Part shown: piece by piece, positions 1 to 9,383 of the stretch
Numbering within the stretch: position 1 is the first letter of the stretch
Layout of the letters: each line of letters begins with the position of its first letter
Source: Pseudomonas sp. KNUC1026
Lineage (GTDB): Bacteria; Pseudomonadota; Gammaproteobacteria; Pseudomonadales; Pseudomonadaceae
DNA: 64,000 nt
NCBI RefSeq assembly: GCF_021650705.1
Contig: NZ_CP087138.1
Span: 1,736,001 to 1,800,000, forward strand
Reading direction: 5' to 3'
The notes under the pieces: generated by a model
Told to the model about the DNA's origin: nothing
What the model saw: only the letters and a program-made list of their open reading frames with translations
The model's database searches: none
Translations under genes and position numbers: made by a program

Positions 1-141
1 ACCGTGCAGGAGCGTGACGCGCTGGCGGTGCTGGGGATCGAGTTGATGCAGGGCTATCTGTTCGCACAGCCTGCGATCAATGCCTTGCCCCTGTCCGAGT
101 GGTTTGCCACGGCTCAGCCAGCGCCTTCCAGCGCGGGTTGA
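1..141 (+). CDS. EAL-domain protein, C-terminal end only
   Basis: The reading frame is open from base 1 and stops at 141, giving the last 46 residues of a protein that begins outside the window. The segment LGIELMQGYLFAQPA matches the last conserved stretch of EAL domains, the c-di-GMP phosphodiesterase fold, where the G-x-QGYLF/ARP motif closes the barrel. Nothing can be said about upstream sensory domains or whether the catalytic residues are intact. The next gene follows after about 70 bases on the same strand. Confidence 0.7.
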   Translation, partial: TVQERDALAVLGIELMQGYLFAQPAINALPLSEWFATAQPAPSSAG

Positions 142-213
142 ACGTTACTCGACGCGCTTTTGTCTTCAGTGCAAGCCCTGTAATCGGCAGGGCTATTCAT
201 AAAGAGAAGCGCC

Positions 214-1311
214 ATGAGCCAACTGACCGTGACCCCGTTGCCGTTTCGCCCCGAGTTCGAAGTCATTCCCGATGACGAGGCCGAAACCGCCCAAGGCCTG
301 ATCGACGCCCTGCACTCGATCCTTGAAACCACCTACGAAGACTACGGCCACCCGGTGCGCAGCGTGCACGCGAAGGCCCATGGTTTCCTCCATGGAGAAC
401 TGGAGGTCATGGGTGGGCTGCCGGAGGCGCTGGCGCAGGGCGTGTTCGCGCAACCGGGGCGCTATCCGGTGGTGATGCGGGTGTCGACCAATCCGGGAGA
501 CTTGCTCGATGACCGGGTATCGACCCCTCGTGGGTTGGCGATCAAGGTCATCGGGGTGCAAGGGCCGCGCTTGCCGGGCAGCGAAGCGCACACGACCCAG
601 GATTGGGTGATGCAGAATGCCCCGGCCTTTACCGCCGCAGACCCCAAGGCTTTTCTGAAGACCCTCAAGCTCCTTGCCAAAACCACCGACCGCGCTCCCG
701 GCCTCAAGCGTGCGCTGTCGGCCGCGCTGCGCGGCACTGAAGCGGCGGTCGAAGCCCTGGGCGGGGAGAGCGGTACCCTCAAGAGCCTGGGCGGCCACCC
801 GCTTACCCACCCGCTGGGCGAAACCTATTACAGCGTGGTGCCGCTGCTGCATGGCAGCTATTACGGCAAGCTCAGCGTGGCGCCCGTGTCTGCTGCCCTG
901 GTGGCGCTGACCGGAGCCAAGGTGGACCTGGCCGATAATCCGGATGGCCTTCGTGAGGCCATTCGGCAAACGGTGCTCGAACACGGTGGTGAGTGGGAAG
1001 TGCGGGTGCAACTGGCGACCGACCTGGACAAGATGCCCATTGAAGATGCGTCTGTGGTATGGCCAGAAGACGAAAGCCCCTACGTCACGGTGGCGAGGAT
1101 TACCGCACCGCCCCAGGACAGTTACAACGCCGAAGGCGAACGCCAGGTCGATCAGGACATGGCCTTCAGCCCTTGGCATGGGTTGGCCGCACACCGGCCA
1201 TTGGGTGGGGTGATGCGTGTACGCAAGCCTGCGTATGAGCACTCGGCAGAGTTTCGCCGCAGCCACAGTGGGTGCCCGATTCACGAACCGCGCGGGCCGG
1301 TGGCGTTTTAG
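214..1311 (+). CDS. catalase-family (SrpA-like) heme protein
   Basis: This 365-residue protein belongs to the short catalase-related family, shorter than true monofunctional catalases (about 480 or more residues). Family features visible are the N-terminal HAKAHGFLHGELEV stretch holding the distal histidine region, the RVSTNPGD and STPRGLAIKV segments of the heme pocket, and a C-terminal FSPWHGLAAHRPLGGVMRVR block. There is no signal peptide, so it is probably cytoplasmic, unlike its membrane-anchored relative at 41423-42603. Such proteins may dispose of hydrogen peroxide or organic hydroperoxides; the substrate cannot be told from sequence. It stands alone on the + strand, ending 33 bases before a convergent oxidoreductase gene, with a strong hairpin between them. 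Confidence 0.85.
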   Translation: MSQLTVTPLPFRPEFEVIPDDEAETAQGLIDALHSILETTYEDYGHPVRSVHAKAHGFLHGELEVMGGLPEALAQGVFAQPGRYPVVMRVSTNPGDLLDDRVSTPRGLAIKVIGVQGPRLPGSEAHTTQDWVMQNAPAFTAADPKAFLKTLKLLAKTTDRAPGLKRALSAALRGTEAAVEALGGESGTLKSLGGHPLTHPLGETYYSVVPLLHGSYYGKLSVAPVSAALVALTGAKVDLADNPDGLREAIRQTVLEHGGEWEVRVQLATDLDKMPIEDASVVWPEDESPYVTVARITAPPQDSYNAEGERQVDQDMAFSPWHGLAAHRPLGGVMRVRKPAYEHSAEFRRSHSGCPIHEPRGPVAF

Positions 1312-1321
1312 AAGCGATTCA

Positions 1322-1342
1322 GGCCGGTGCAGCGCACCGGCC
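1322..1342. terminator. hairpin between convergent genes
   Basis: A perfect 9-bp stem (GGCCGGTGC / GCACCGGCC) with a 3-base loop sits between the catalase-family gene and the convergent oxidoreductase gene. It lacks a long T-run on either side, so it could be a bidirectional transcript end or a simple stabilising hairpin. Confidence 0.55.
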
Positions 1343-1344
1343 CT

Positions 1345-3702
1345 CTACACCACCTGGTCGGTTTCAGGGATGATCTTCGCGTTATGCGCGGCAGGTGCCG
1401 GGGCACGGTGAAGGGTAATCGGCACCGACTTCGCTGCCGGGACCTTGCTCCCCTCGGCGTAGTGCCACAGCGGCACCAAGGGATTGCATTCGGGGTAATA
1501 CGCCGCAGCGCAGCCCACCGGAATGTCATAGGCGATGATCTGCAACGGCCCTACTTCACGGAGAACGTCAGGCTCCACGGCCGTACGCAGCATCAGCCAT
1601 TGGCCGGGCCTGAAGCCCAGGCGCTCGATGTCGTTGCGGTTCAGGAACACTACGCTGCGTGTGCCGCTTACGCCGCGAAAGCGGTCCTCATAGCCATATA
1701 CCGTGGTGTTGAACTGATCGTTGCTGCGCATCGTCATCAACTGCAGCACATCATGCTGGGCCACGATCGAGGCGTTTTCGTCGTCATCCTCGTTGAGCGA
1801 CGGCGGCGTCACGAATTGCGCCTTGCCCGATGGCGTAGCCCACTCACGCTGGGCCGCAGCCAGCGGGCGGTGGAACCCTCCGGGTTGCCACATGCGTTGC
1901 TCGAAGTCGTGGAAGATCTTCGGGTAGACCTCGGCGATGGCCTGGCGGATGCGCGAATAATCATCACGCCATCCGGCCCAATCGACGCCACTGGCGTCAC
2001 CCAGCGTCGCCAGGGCCATCCCCGCGACGATTGCGGTCTCGGCCCGCAAGGTCTCGCTGCCCGGCTCACGGGTGCCGCGCCAGCCGCGCACGCAGCCGGT
2101 GCTGTCTTCGGTGGTGTAGGCCTGCTCCACCCCTTGCTGACGGTCGATCTCGATGCGGCCCAGGCACGGCAGCAACCAGGTGTGCTCTCCGGGAACCAGA
2201 TGAGTGCGGTTGAGTTTGGTTGCCACTTGCACGTTCAGCTTCAGGCCAGCCCAGGCAGGCTCCATCAGGCCCGTGTCCGGAATCGCCCGCAGGAAGTTGC
2301 CACCCAGGCCGATGAAGCCTTTCACCGAGCCGTCGACGATGCCTTCACAGGCTTCCACCGTTGCCCGGCCCTTGCGCGGCGGCACCTGGATGCCGAACAG
2401 CGCTTGCAGTTTGTCGGCCGGCACTTTCGCCGGGTCTTCAGTGATGCCCACGGTACGCTGGCCCTGCACGTTGGAGTGGCCGCGCACCGGGCAGATGCCG
2501 GCGCCCGGCTTGCCGATGTTGCCGCGCAGCAGCAACAGGTTCATCAGCATCTGCACGTTATGCACGCCCTGGCGGTGCTGGGTAATGCCCATGCCATAGA
2601 CCAGCATCGCCCGCTCGGCCCTGGCATAAACGTACGCCGCAGCCTCCATCGCCGCGCGAGACAGCCCGCTGCGCTGTTCCAGTGCCGCCCAAGTGTAGCC
2701 TTCGACGGCCGTGAGCAGGGCATCGAGGCCCTCGGTGTGCTGTTCGGCAAAGGCGCGGTCGATGACGCCGGCGCGGCCTTCGGCCGTCGCCTGCTGGTCC
2801 ATCGCCACCAGCGCCTTGATCATGCCCGCCACCGCGGCCAGGTCGCCGCCGATTTTCACCTGGTGGTATCGAGTGCTGATGGCGGTGGAATTGGGCCCGA
2901 GCATTTCAACGGGCGATTGCGGATTGACGAACCGCTCCAGGCCCCGCTCACGCAACGGGTTGAAACTGATGATCGGGATGCCGCGCTTGCGTGCGTCCTG
3001 TAGCGGGTGGAGCATGCGCGGGCTGTTGCTGCCGACGTTCTGGCCAAAGAACAGGATGCAATCGGTGTGCTCGAAATCGGCCAGGGTCACGGTGCCCACC
3101 GGCACGCCGATGCTCTGCTGCAGCCCGACCGAGGTGCTTTCGTGGCACATGTTCGAGCTGTCGGGCAGGTTGTTGGTGCCGTAGGCACGGGCGAAGAGCT
3201 GGTACATGAACGAGGTTTCCAGCGAGGCGCGCCCGGAGGCGTAAAACACCACGCTACCTGGCTCCAGCTCTCGCAATTGCTGGCCGATACCCTCGAAGGC
3301 ACTCTCCCAGCTCACCGGCTGATAGCGGTCGCTGGCGGCGTCGTAACGCAGCGGGTGAGTGAGCCGGCCATTCTGTTCGAGCTGGTAATCACTCCAGCCG
3401 CGCAGCTCGCTCAAGGTATGCGCCGCGAAGAACTCCGGGCCAGTGCGCAGGGAGGTTAGCTCCCAGGCCGTCGCTTTTGCGCCGTTTTCGCAGAACTCCA
3501 GCGCATGCGGCTCTGCAGGCTTGGCCCAGGCACAGCTGACGCAGGCAAAACCCTTGGGTTTGTTCTGTTTAAGCAGTGCCGCCGATGCGGCGCCCACTGC
3601 CTGCTCGCGCCACAGGATGCTCATCACCGAGCGCGCCGAGCCCCAGCCGCCAGAGGCATGGTTGTAGGGCCGGTAGTGCGCGGTGGTATGGATCAGTTGC
3701 AT
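1345..3702 (-). CDS. FdhF/YdeP-family molybdopterin oxidoreductase
   Basis: A 785-residue molybdopterin-dependent oxidoreductase of the YdeP/FdhF-like family, related to the formate dehydrogenase alpha subunit. The N terminus carries ACVSCAWAKP followed by EFCENGAKA, the Cys pattern typical of YdeP proteins, which differs from the classical four-Cys 4Fe-4S binding site. Later segments such as FFGQNVGSNSPRMLHPLQDA, GNIGKPGAGICPVRGHSNVQG and FLNRNDIERLGFRPG are molybdopterin-binding regions. I chose the start at 3702 (MQLIHTTAHY) rather than 3732 because conservation begins there and GGAG lies upstream. No fdhD or small electron-transfer subunit is adjacent. E. coli YdeP is linked to acid resistance; a role here is inference only. 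Confidence 0.88.
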   Translation of the reverse strand: MQLIHTTAHYRPYNHASGGWGSARSVMSILWREQAVGAASAALLKQNKPKGFACVSCAWAKPAEPHALEFCENGAKATAWELTSLRTGPEFFAAHTLSELRGWSDYQLEQNGRLTHPLRYDAASDRYQPVSWESAFEGIGQQLRELEPGSVVFYASGRASLETSFMYQLFARAYGTNNLPDSSNMCHESTSVGLQQSIGVPVGTVTLADFEHTDCILFFGQNVGSNSPRMLHPLQDARKRGIPIISFNPLRERGLERFVNPQSPVEMLGPNSTAISTRYHQVKIGGDLAAVAGMIKALVAMDQQATAEGRAGVIDRAFAEQHTEGLDALLTAVEGYTWAALEQRSGLSRAAMEAAAYVYARAERAMLVYGMGITQHRQGVHNVQMLMNLLLLRGNIGKPGAGICPVRGHSNVQGQRTVGITEDPAKVPADKLQALFGIQVPPRKGRATVEACEGIVDGSVKGFIGLGGNFLRAIPDTGLMEPAWAGLKLNVQVATKLNRTHLVPGEHTWLLPCLGRIEIDRQQGVEQAYTTEDSTGCVRGWRGTREPGSETLRAETAIVAGMALATLGDASGVDWAGWRDDYSRIRQAIAEVYPKIFHDFEQRMWQPGGFHRPLAAAQREWATPSGKAQFVTPPSLNEDDDENASIVAQHDVLQLMTMRSNDQFNTTVYGYEDRFRGVSGTRSVVFLNRNDIERLGFRPGQWLMLRTAVEPDVLREVGPLQIIAYDIPVGCAAAYYPECNPLVPLWHYAEGSKVPAAKSVPITLHRAPAPAAHNAKIIPETDQVV

Positions 3703-3751
3703 GGTGGCGGTGCTCCGAGATGGCAGTGGCAAGCAGAACGGCTAGGCGGTA

Positions 3752-3976
3752 TCAGGGTGTGTCGTGCAGCTTGCGTTCCACCTCGTCGACCTTGCGGTTC
3801 AGCGCCTTGGCGTCTTCATCCTTGATGGCGTTGCCGGCAGGTGTGACAGCCCTGTCGAACTCTTTGGCAGGGCCTTCAGGTTTGCGCTCGGCTTTCTCGA
3901 CCACATCGACCACCTTGCCTTGGGCGTCGGTGGGCGGGGCGTTGGGAACGTGGGTAGGTTCGTTACTGCGAGTCAT
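3752..3976 (-). CDS. small hydrophilic protein of unknown function
   Basis: A 74-residue, highly charged and proline-rich protein with no membrane segment and no recognised domain. The start at 3976 (MTRSNEPTHV) is chosen over 4000 because CAAGGAG lies 8 bases upstream of it, an excellent ribosome binding site. The C-terminal half (KDEDAKALNRKVDEVERKLHD) is predicted helical, possibly a short coiled coil. It lies between a YdeP-type oxidoreductase and a DUF421 membrane protein, in a region with other stress-related genes. Function unknown. Confidence 0.65.
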   Translation of the reverse strand: MTRSNEPTHVPNAPPTDAQGKVVDVVEKAERKPEGPAKEFDRAVTPAGNAIKDEDAKALNRKVDEVERKLHDTP

Positions 3977-4071
3977 GCTGTCGTCTCCTTGGCTTGTCAT
4001 CAGTTATGACGCCTGGCTGTGCAGCAGAGTTCGGTCGGGTTGGCGGCCGTTCCCGGCCGTATGGCGTGTCC

Positions 4072-5037
4072 TCAGTCCTTTGCCGGAATGATCGAAATCG
4101 ACCCGTTGCGCTCGATGATCGCGTAGCGGATATCGCTCATGTGAACGATGCCCTGGTTGGAACGCGCAGCTTCCAGCACGTCCTCTTCGGTAATGCGGGC
4201 CTCCTGCATGCGCTTGCGCAGCGGCTGGCCGTTTTCGACGATGATCGTCGCGCCGCCGTCCAGCACCCTGGCAAGGCCCTTGTAGCGCTGCTTGAGCCGG
4301 GAGAAGGTGATGTCGATGGTGATCAGGGTGGCGATGATGATCACCGCATTGGTGACCGAAAAGTCGTCGCCCAGCAGGGCCTGCTGGGTCGCCTCGCCGA
4401 CGATCAGCAACAGGATGAAATCGAAGGTGGTGAGCTCGGCCAATGAGCGGCGGCCGGCGATCTTGAACAGGATCATCAGCACCACGTACATCGCGGCGGC
4501 CCGCAGGACTGCATCCATGAGGCGTACTCCTGAGGGATAGATGAATTTGGCGGTGGCAACGCTTTGCGCGCCCTGCAGCACGAAGGCACCCCGGAACAGC
4601 CCGACCCCGTCGCAGCGTACGGTGAGGTACAGCGTGGCCTCGCCGTTGGCGTCCGCCAGCATGGGAATCAGCAGGTCCCGGCCCTGGCTGGTGAGCGGCG
4701 CCGGTTGCGGGTTGAGCGCCTCGATCGACATGCCCTTGAGCCAGTGGCTGCTCAATGCGACATGCATCATCTCGCCCGGCTGGCCGTGCGCTTCGATCAC
4801 CAGGTCATCCTGCGCGCCGTTGCGGCTGAAGCGCTGATAATGCACCGCCAGGCGCCCGTCGGCGCTGGTGGCGACCGTGTCGCTCAACGGGCCTGTGGAG
4901 AACAGCCCGGCAAGTGCCAGCGCTACGATCACCAGCAGCCCGACGTAGCCGGCTTTCTCGAACCGCCAGCGTTTGCGCTGCAGCGCGATGTCTTCGTGAA
5001 TCGGGTCTTCACGGTTTCGCAGTTCATCTTCAGCCAT
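4072..5037 (-). CDS. DUF421 (YetF-type) membrane protein with N-terminal extension
   Basis: A 321-residue inner-membrane protein. Residues about 27-48 form one transmembrane helix, followed by a roughly 110-residue extracytoplasmic beta-rich region (about 50-160). Then comes a C-terminal DUF421/YetF unit with hydrophobic helices around 175-250 and the soluble tail typical of YetF (LDGGATIIVENGQPL and the EEDVLEAARSNQGI region). Most YetF proteins are about 150-230 residues and lack the N-terminal extracytoplasmic part, so this is an extended architecture. Function of the family is not established. A 250-base gap separates it from the divergent CinA-like gene. Confidence 0.8.
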   Translation of the reverse strand: MAEDELRNREDPIHEDIALQRKRWRFEKAGYVGLLVIVALALAGLFSTGPLSDTVATSADGRLAVHYQRFSRNGAQDDLVIEAHGQPGEMMHVALSSHWLKGMSIEALNPQPAPLTSQGRDLLIPMLADANGEATLYLTVRCDGVGLFRGAFVLQGAQSVATAKFIYPSGVRLMDAVLRAAAMYVVLMILFKIAGRRSLAELTTFDFILLLIVGEATQQALLGDDFSVTNAVIIIATLITIDITFSRLKQRYKGLARVLDGGATIIVENGQPLRKRMQEARITEEDVLEAARSNQGIVHMSDIRYAIIERNGSISIIPAKD

Positions 5038-5286
5038 GGCTGCTCATTACGCAGGCTCAGCCCCGGTTTGGCGAGCGTCATGAAGCTCGGACACAGCCGT
5101 TTCGGTTAGATTCCGTAGCGCCACAAGCACTGCCCGCCGGCGCTTTCATCAGCCTGAATGAATTTTCTACGCACTTGGACGCTCATCATTACTTGCGCTT
5201 CTACCAAGGCAGGGATGGCTAGCCTCGCCTTGCCTCGGTTTAGCGGCGGGGGCCGCGCAGTCGGCATACAAGGATCAGGAGGTTGC

Positions 5287-5984
5287 GTGGAACGACACGA
5301 TATCGAGGCATTGATCGAGACAGACCTGGCAGGCGCCAACCAGGCGCTGGCCAGCGGTTGGGCATTCATGGCAGTGACCCATGCCAGCAGCCCGCAGATT
5401 CCTGGACAGATGCAGACGGTGTATGTGATGGGCAAACCGCCGCCCAGGCATCGGCGGCCAAGGGTTCGCACGCCGGCCTGGACCGCATGGCATTGGCTGC
5501 GGTGGTGGATTATCTGAAAGAGCATGACCTGCGGCTTTCGACGGCAGAGGCCAGCACGGCCGGGCAGATGGCGGCGCTGCTGGCCAGTGTTCCGGATGTG
5601 GGCGCATGCGTGGAAAGCGGGTATGTGGTGTATTCCCGTGAAGCGAAAAAGCGCTTGCTGCAGGTCAGCGAGCAGACGGTGGAGCGCTTCGGCCTCATCA
5701 GCGTCGAGGTCGCCAGGGCGATGGCGGCAGGCGCATTGCAGGAGGGGCCGGCGAACCTTGCTGTTGCCACCACCGGCGTCACTGGGCCGGAACCGGTGGA
5801 TGGCGTCGCGCCAGGCACGGTCTGCATCGCCTGGGCTTTTCGTGCAGGCGATCAGATACGCGTGTTGAGTGAAACCGTGTGCCTGTCAGGCGACCGGGCG
5901 GCAGTGCAGCACACCGCCTCTTTCTATGGGCTGACGCAGATACCCAGATTGCATGAGCGGGTGCAAGCAGAGCCGCTGTCGTGA
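5287..5984 (+). CDS. CinA-family protein with N-terminal extension, interrupted by a -1 frameshift
   Basis: The C-terminal part (from about 5487, MALAAVVDYLKEHDL) is a CinA C-terminal domain, the nicotinamide-nucleotide amidohydrolase fold, with STAEASTAGQMAALL and ATTGVTGPEPVDGVAPGTV. Upstream, in another frame, a perfect AGGAGG sits just before a GTG at 5287 that opens a 50-codon conserved-looking stretch (VERHDIEALIETDLAGANQA...). The two meet at the AAA of 5434-5436; adding one A joins them as GKTAAQASAAKG and gives 232 residues. As sequenced, translation from the good start stops at 5517, while an internal ATG at 5487 could still make the CinA domain alone. It lies directly upstream of ligD on the same strand. 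Confidence 0.7.
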
Positions 5985-6039
5985 CAACCAAGGCCTGCCG
6001 TGGCGGCTCCACCGTTGACCGAACCCATGTGAGCTCACC

Positions 6040-8523
6040 ATGAAATCGCCGCCGCCAGACACGCCACTGGACGAGTACCACCGTAAGCGTGACTTCAAGG
6101 CTACCCCGGAGCCAGCCGGCAGCGGAGGCTCCGGCGCCAGCGATAGCAGCGCGCGGCAATTCGTGATTCAGAAGCACGATGCCTCCCACCTGCACTACGA
6201 CTTTCGCCTGGAGCTGGACGGCACTCTCAAGAGCTGGGCAGTGCCCAAAGGCCCCTGCCTGGACCCATCGGTCAAGCGCCTGGCGGTGCAGGTCGAGGAT
6301 CACCCGATCGGGTACGCGAGTTTTGAGGGGAGCATCCCGCAAGGCCACTACGGCGCGGGTGACGTTATCGTCTGGGATAAAGGTATCTGGGAGCCAGTGG
6401 GCGACCCGGCGGAGGGTTATGCCAAGGGCCGGCTGAAATTTGCGCTTCATGGAGAGAAGCTGGCCGGCCAATGGAACCTGGTGCGCACGGCCAGCAAGGG
6501 CAAGCAGCAGCAATGGTTTCTGATCAAACACCGAGACGAGGCGGCGCGGGGTTTTCCGGCGTTCGATGTGCTTGAGGCGCAGCCTGCCAGCGTGCTCAGT
6601 GACCGCACGTTGGCGATGCCCGGGAGCAAGCCGAAAAAGCCCAAAGCCAAGCGTTCGACCGCCATGCCACGCCAGCTGAAGCCGCAATTGGCCACTCTGG
6701 TCGAAGCCGCGCCCTCTGGAGAGTGGTGCTACGAACTCAAGTTCGACGGTTACCGAATGCTGGCAAGGGTGGAGGCAGGCGAGGTGAGGCTCTTCACTCG
6801 TAACGGCCACGACTGGACTGCAAAACTTCCGGCCCAAGCCCAGGCGTTGACCCAGCTGGGCCTGAACAACGCGTGGCTCGATGGCGAGATGGTGGTGCTC
6901 GACGAAAGCGGGGTACCAAGCTTCCAACGCTTGCAGAACGCCTTCGACAGCGATCAGCCGGGCGCCATTCTCTATTACCTGTTCGACCTTCCCTGGCTCA
7001 ATGGCCAGGACCTGCGGCCCGCCCCGTTGGAGCAGCGCCGGCAGGCGTTGGCGGCAGTGCTGGAGCAATACGAAGGCGCTGTGCTGCGCTACTCCCAGGA
7101 TTTCGACGAAGATGGCAGCGCCCTGCTGCACAGTGCCTGCGAGCTGAACATGGAAGGGTTGATCGGCAAGCGCGCCGGCAGCCCCTACGAATCGCGGCGC
7201 AGCGACAACTGGATCAAGCTCAAATGCCAGCAGCGCCAGGAATTCGTGGTGGTGGGCTACACCGAACCCAAAGGCTCGCGCACCGGCTTCGGGGCGTTGC
7301 TGCTGGGATTGCATGAAGAGGGCGGTGGCCAGCTGCGTTACGCAGGCCGTGTGGGCACAGGGTTCAGCGCGCCCACCTTGCGCTCTGTCCACGCCCGCCT
7401 CAAGCCGCTGCAGCGTGCAAGCCCGGCGTTGACCGAGCCGCCCACGGGGTTAGCCACCCAGGGCGTGCATTGGCTGGAACCGCAACTGCTCGCCGAAGTG
7501 GCCTATGCGCAGATGACCGGCGACGGCCTGGTGCGCCATGCCGTGTTCCAGGGGTTGCGCGATGACAAGCCCGCCACGGGCATTACCCAGGAACGGGCAG
7601 CACCATCGCCGGCTGCGCGTCAAAGCCGGTCGGCCGGGCAGGTGCGCATCACTCACCCAGGCCGGGTCATCGATCCGGCCAGTGGCGCGACCAAGCAGCA
7701 ACTGGCTGACTACTACCTGCAAGCCGCCGACTGGCTGCTGCCACAGTTGCAGCAGCGGCCCGTCGCACTGGTGCGGGCGCCAGAGGGTATCGAAGGCGAA
7801 CTGTTCTTTCAGAAAAACGCAGGGCATTTGCGTATCCCCGGCGTTGAAGGGCTGGACCAGGCATTTGCTGGCCAGCCGGTGATGCTGGTGCAAACGCCCG
7901 AGGCCCTGCTGGGCGCGGTGCAGATGAACACGCTCGAACTGCACACCTGGAATGCCGTAAGCGCCACACCCGAGCACCCGGATCGCTTCATTCTCGACCT
8001 GGACCCTGACCCGGCCTTGCCTTGGCGCTACATGGTCGAAGCCACCCAGCTCACACTGGCAGTGCTGGACGAGCTGGGGCTGGCCGCGTTCATCAAGACC
8101 AGCGGCGGCAAAGGGATGCACATCGTGGTGCCGCTCAAGCCCAAGGCCGGGTGGGACGAGGTCAAGGCCTTCAGCAAGGCCATTGCCGAGCACATCGCCC
8201 AGCAGATTCCCGAGCGCTTCAGCGCCGTGGCGGGGCCCAGAAACCGTGTCGGCAAGATCTTCATCGATTACCTGCGCAACAATCACGGCGCCACGACGGT
8301 TGCAGCCTACTCGGCACGGGCACGGCCGAATCTGCCGGTCTCGGTGCCGGTCACGCGCCAGGAACTGGAAGGGCTCAAGGCCGCCGACACCTGGCACATC
8401 GGCAACCTGCCCACGCGGCTGGCGCAGTTGAAGCAAGACCCCTGGCGAGGCTTCGAGCAAGCCCGCCAAACCATCAGCGCGGCGATGAAGCGCCGTTTGA
8501 GCAAGGAGCACCGCAATGCCTAG
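6040..8523 (+). CDS. ligD: multifunctional DNA ligase D (PE-LIG-POL)
   Basis: This 827-residue enzyme is the bacterial non-homologous end-joining ligase. The N-terminal 3'-phosphoesterase domain spans about residues 35-170 (FVIQKHDASHLHYDFRLE holds the metal-binding His/Asp cluster). The ATP-dependent ligase domain spans about 210-510, with the nucleotidyl lysine in ELKFDG (Lys234) and WLDGEMVVLD. The C-terminal primase/polymerase domain covers roughly 550-820, with LDLDPDP as the metal-binding motif and KTSGGKGMHIVVPL. Domain order is the one known from Pseudomonas LigD. The last eight bases overlap ku, so the two are translationally coupled and act together: Ku binds broken ends and recruits LigD. 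Confidence 0.97.
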   Translation: MKSPPPDTPLDEYHRKRDFKATPEPAGSGGSGASDSSARQFVIQKHDASHLHYDFRLELDGTLKSWAVPKGPCLDPSVKRLAVQVEDHPIGYASFEGSIPQGHYGAGDVIVWDKGIWEPVGDPAEGYAKGRLKFALHGEKLAGQWNLVRTASKGKQQQWFLIKHRDEAARGFPAFDVLEAQPASVLSDRTLAMPGSKPKKPKAKRSTAMPRQLKPQLATLVEAAPSGEWCYELKFDGYRMLARVEAGEVRLFTRNGHDWTAKLPAQAQALTQLGLNNAWLDGEMVVLDESGVPSFQRLQNAFDSDQPGAILYYLFDLPWLNGQDLRPAPLEQRRQALAAVLEQYEGAVLRYSQDFDEDGSALLHSACELNMEGLIGKRAGSPYESRRSDNWIKLKCQQRQEFVVVGYTEPKGSRTGFGALLLGLHEEGGGQLRYAGRVGTGFSAPTLRSVHARLKPLQRASPALTEPPTGLATQGVHWLEPQLLAEVAYAQMTGDGLVRHAVFQGLRDDKPATGITQERAAPSPAARQSRSAGQVRITHPGRVIDPASGATKQQLADYYLQAADWLLPQLQQRPVALVRAPEGIEGELFFQKNAGHLRIPGVEGLDQAFAGQPVMLVQTPEALLGAVQMNTLELHTWNAVSATPEHPDRFILDLDPDPALPWRYMVEATQLTLAVLDELGLAAFIKTSGGKGMHIVVPLKPKAGWDEVKAFSKAIAEHIAQQIPERFSAVAGPRNRVGKIFIDYLRNNHGATTVAAYSARARPNLPVSVPVTRQELEGLKAADTWHIGNLPTRLAQLKQDPWRGFEQARQTISAAMKRRLSKEHRNA

Positions 8524-9364
8524 ATCGCTCTGGAACGGCGCCATCAGCTTCGGCCTGGTACACATTCCGGTCGCGCTGATGGCCGCGACCCACACCGGCG
8601 GTGTCGATTTCGACTGGCTGGACAAACGCAGCATGGACCCGGTCGGCTACAAGCGCGTCAACAAAAAGACCGGCAAGGAGGTGGCCAAGGACGACATCGT
8701 CAAAGGCGTGGAGTACGAGAAGGGCCGCTATGTGGTGATCAGCGAAGCGGAAATTCGCGCGGCGCACCCGGAGGCCACCCAGACCATCGACCTGTTCGCC
8801 TTCATCGACCGCGAGCAGATCCCCCTGCAGAACATCGACACGCCTTACTACCTCACGCCGCAAAAGCGTGGCGAGAAAGTGTATGCACTGTTGCGCGAAA
8901 CCCTGACCAGCACCGGCAAGGTCGGCCTTGCCCACGTGATCATCCGCACCCGCCAGCACCTAGCGGCGCTGATGGTGGTCGAGGATGCGCTGGTGCTGGT
9001 GTTGTTGCGCTGGCCGGCGCAGGTGCATGGCCTGGACACCCTCGAGATTCCCGAAAGCGCCGTCAAAGCCAGGCTCAGCAAGGCCGAGCGCGACATGGCG
9101 CGGCAACTGGTGGAGGGCATGAGCAGCCAATGGCAACCGGAGCAATACCACGACACCTTCGAGGAGCAGATCATGGCGCTGGTCGAAACCAAGGCGCGCA
9201 AAGGCAAGCTTGAAGACGTCGACACACCGCAAGAGGCGCCCAAGCGAAAATCGGCTGATGTGGTCGACCTGACCGAGTTGCTCAAGCGCAGCCTGGGCGG
9301 CGGCAAGCCGGCTAAAACCAAGGCCAAGGCGCCTGCCCGGCGCAAATCGCCAAAGGCCTCGTGA
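8516..9364 (+). CDS. ku: Ku protein, end-joining DNA-end binding factor
   Basis: A 282-residue bacterial Ku homologue that forms a ring-shaped homodimer on double-strand break ends. It begins with RSLWNGAISFGLVHIPVAL, a hallmark start of the family, and the core runs to about residue 210. A lysine-rich tail follows (AKTKAKAPARRKSPKAS), a feature of Ku proteins from Pseudomonas and other bacteria thought to help DNA binding. Its ATG lies inside the end of ligD (8-base overlap), so both come from one transcript. In other bacteria this pair is used mainly in stationary phase when no sister chromosome is available. Confidence 0.97.
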   Translation: MPRSLWNGAISFGLVHIPVALMAATHTGGVDFDWLDKRSMDPVGYKRVNKKTGKEVAKDDIVKGVEYEKGRYVVISEAEIRAAHPEATQTIDLFAFIDREQIPLQNIDTPYYLTPQKRGEKVYALLRETLTSTGKVGLAHVIIRTRQHLAALMVVEDALVLVLLRWPAQVHGLDTLEIPESAVKARLSKAERDMARQLVEGMSSQWQPEQYHDTFEEQIMALVETKARKGKLEDVDTPQEAPKRKSADVVDLTELLKRSLGGGKPAKTKAKAPARRKSPKAS

Positions 9365-9383
9365 GCAAGCCCTGGCGGTTTGC

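Noticed and set aside
5779..7392. A 537-codon - strand frame opposite ligD
   Set aside because: LigD motifs on the + strand account for the region; the antisense product has shadow composition.
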